A stretch of 64,000 nt of DNA from Herminiimonas fonticola (GTDB lineage Bacteria; Pseudomonadota; Gammaproteobacteria; Burkholderiales; Burkholderiaceae_D), in assembly GCF_003293745.1 (NCBI RefSeq), contig NZ_PTLZ01000001.1:62001-126000 (forward strand), read 5' to 3'. The notes beneath the pieces are model-generated. The model did not search any database, was not told the origin of the DNA, and worked only from the letters and a program-made list of their open reading frames with translations. Position numbers and translations under genes: made by a program. Each line of letters opens with the position of its first letter. Position 1 is the first letter of the stretch. This document shows, one piece after another, positions 63,411 through 64,000 of this stretch.

Positions 63411-64000
63411 ATGCCATCTTTATTCATGTCTTCATTATTTCGACTCACCGGATCTTGCCTGCTGATGTTTGCTGCGATGGCAAGTCATGCAGAGAACACA
63501 CGCCCGGCATCACATATCGCCGAAGTCGATGCTGGCATGTGCCAGACCATGCGCGAGATGGACGTACTGCATAAAAGCGCGCCTGTCAGTTGTACACAAC
63601 TGCGCGTCGTGCATTTTTCCTATCTGGGATTTGACGGCAAGGTACACGACGATGGTGCGGTGATGGTGATGGCGGCGCTGGCCGACCATGTGCAAGCGAT
63701 CTTCGCCACGCTATTGCAAAGAAAATTCGCGCTCGCCGGCGCGCAATTGATGCAGCACTATCGCGGTGACGACCTGGCGGCGATGCGCGCCAACAATACC
63801 TCCGCCTTCAACGACCGCGCGATCACGAATGGCGGCGCGCACTCGCTGCACGCCTACGGTGCCGCCATCGATATCAACCCGATACAAAATCCGTTTGTGC
63901 AATTTGAAGATGCGGGCAAAGCGAGTTATTTGCCTGCCGCCGGCAGCACCTATGCAAATCGTCTCGCGGTACGTCCGGGCAAATCTACGCGCAAAGGAAT
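63411..64000 (+). CDS. M15 family D-Ala-D-Ala carboxypeptidase-like protein (partial)
   Basis: Open frame of 196 codons continuing past the window's right edge, with no stop. Signal peptide near residues 10-27 (TGSCLLMFAAMASHA). The zinc motif SxHxxGxAxD is present as SLHAYGAAID, with His147 and Asp154, after NNTSAFNDRAITNGGAH. M15 peptidases cut peptidoglycan cross-bridges or D-Ala termini in the periplasm. The end of the gene and the last zinc ligand lie outside the window. It is divergent from the radical SAM gene. Confidence 0.85.
   Translation, partial: MPSLFMSSLFRLTGSCLLMFAAMASHAENTRPASHIAEVDAGMCQTMREMDVLHKSAPVSCTQLRVVHFSYLGFDGKVHDDGAVMVMAALADHVQAIFATLLQRKFALAGAQLMQHYRGDDLAAMRANNTSAFNDRAITNGGAHSLHAYGAAIDINPIQNPFVQFEDAGKASYLPAAGSTYANRLAVRPGKSTRKG

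Overview
The window is a chromosomal segment of a betaproteobacterium, most probably Oxalobacteraceae (Herminiimonas/Janthinobacterium-like). I base this on moderate GC, the content and order of the housekeeping genes (rsmB-DUF4390-ntrY-ntrX, def-fmt next to LysM-dprA-smg-topB, argS-SPOR-dsbA, bioAFDB), and small families typical of Burkholderiales (DUF1840, DUF3567, DUF3717). The family assignment comes from recognition only, not from a search. I see no tRNA, rRNA, CRISPR array, prophage or complete insertion sequence. Most of the window is ordinary, densely packed core genome.

Layout. 0-5.5 kb: glutathione synthesis (gshA, gshB), then an outer-membrane protein-glnK-amtB operon with a recognisable sigma-54 promoter and an upstream NtrC-type site. 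5.5-12.1 kb: ubiK, comM, several small unassigned proteins, a 5'-3' exonuclease, a lipoprotein, DUF1840 and rsmB. 12.1-16.7 kb: a tightly coupled operon of DUF4390, an NtrY-like kinase, an NtrX-like regulator without the AAA+ domain and a small GCxCC protein resembling a piece of a COG0523/CobW metallochaperone; DUF3567 follows. 16.8-23.6 kb: a TrmB-like methyltransferase with an altered motif, an orphan phnM, a class II glutamine amidotransferase and metH. 23.8-26.5 kb: an arginine dihydrolase-like enzyme translationally coupled to ornithine aminotransferase, with a divergent Lrp-type regulator. 26.5-34.3 kb: fmt, def, LysM protein, dprA, smg and topB with a histone-H1-like tail. 34.5-39.3 kb: DUF4870, peroxiredoxin, ogt and a fused Ada-AlkA alkylation-repair protein, a PH-like membrane protein and a GNAT-ynfA-DUF1289 operon. 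39.7-44.7 kb: a TRAP transporter with an enlarged large subunit, facing hydroxymethylglutaryl-CoA lyase. 44.8-49.6 kb: biotin operon bioA-F-D-B and a YchJ protein. 49.7-54.1 kb: an MBL-fold hydrolase and two SDR enzymes around a small accessory patch, which holds a decayed copy of the MBL gene's 3' end, an AT-richer orphan with a zinc ribbon, and a repeat-like intergenic sequence. 54.1-64 kb: dsbA, SPOR protein, argS, a gamma-glutamylcyclotransferase-like protein, TerC, DUF2062, a SulP transporter, DUF3717, a B12-binding radical SAM protein and the start of an M15 peptidase running off the end.

The genes form several working units: nitrogen acquisition (sigma-54-driven glnK-amtB), arginine to ornithine to glutamate semialdehyde catabolism, biotin synthesis, alkylation repair, and TRAP-mediated organic-acid uptake. 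I found no single spectacular new system. The best leads are the arginine dihydrolase/rocD/Lrp unit, the NtrYX-like operon with its GCxCC partner, and the accessory patch at 51.9-53.3 kb.
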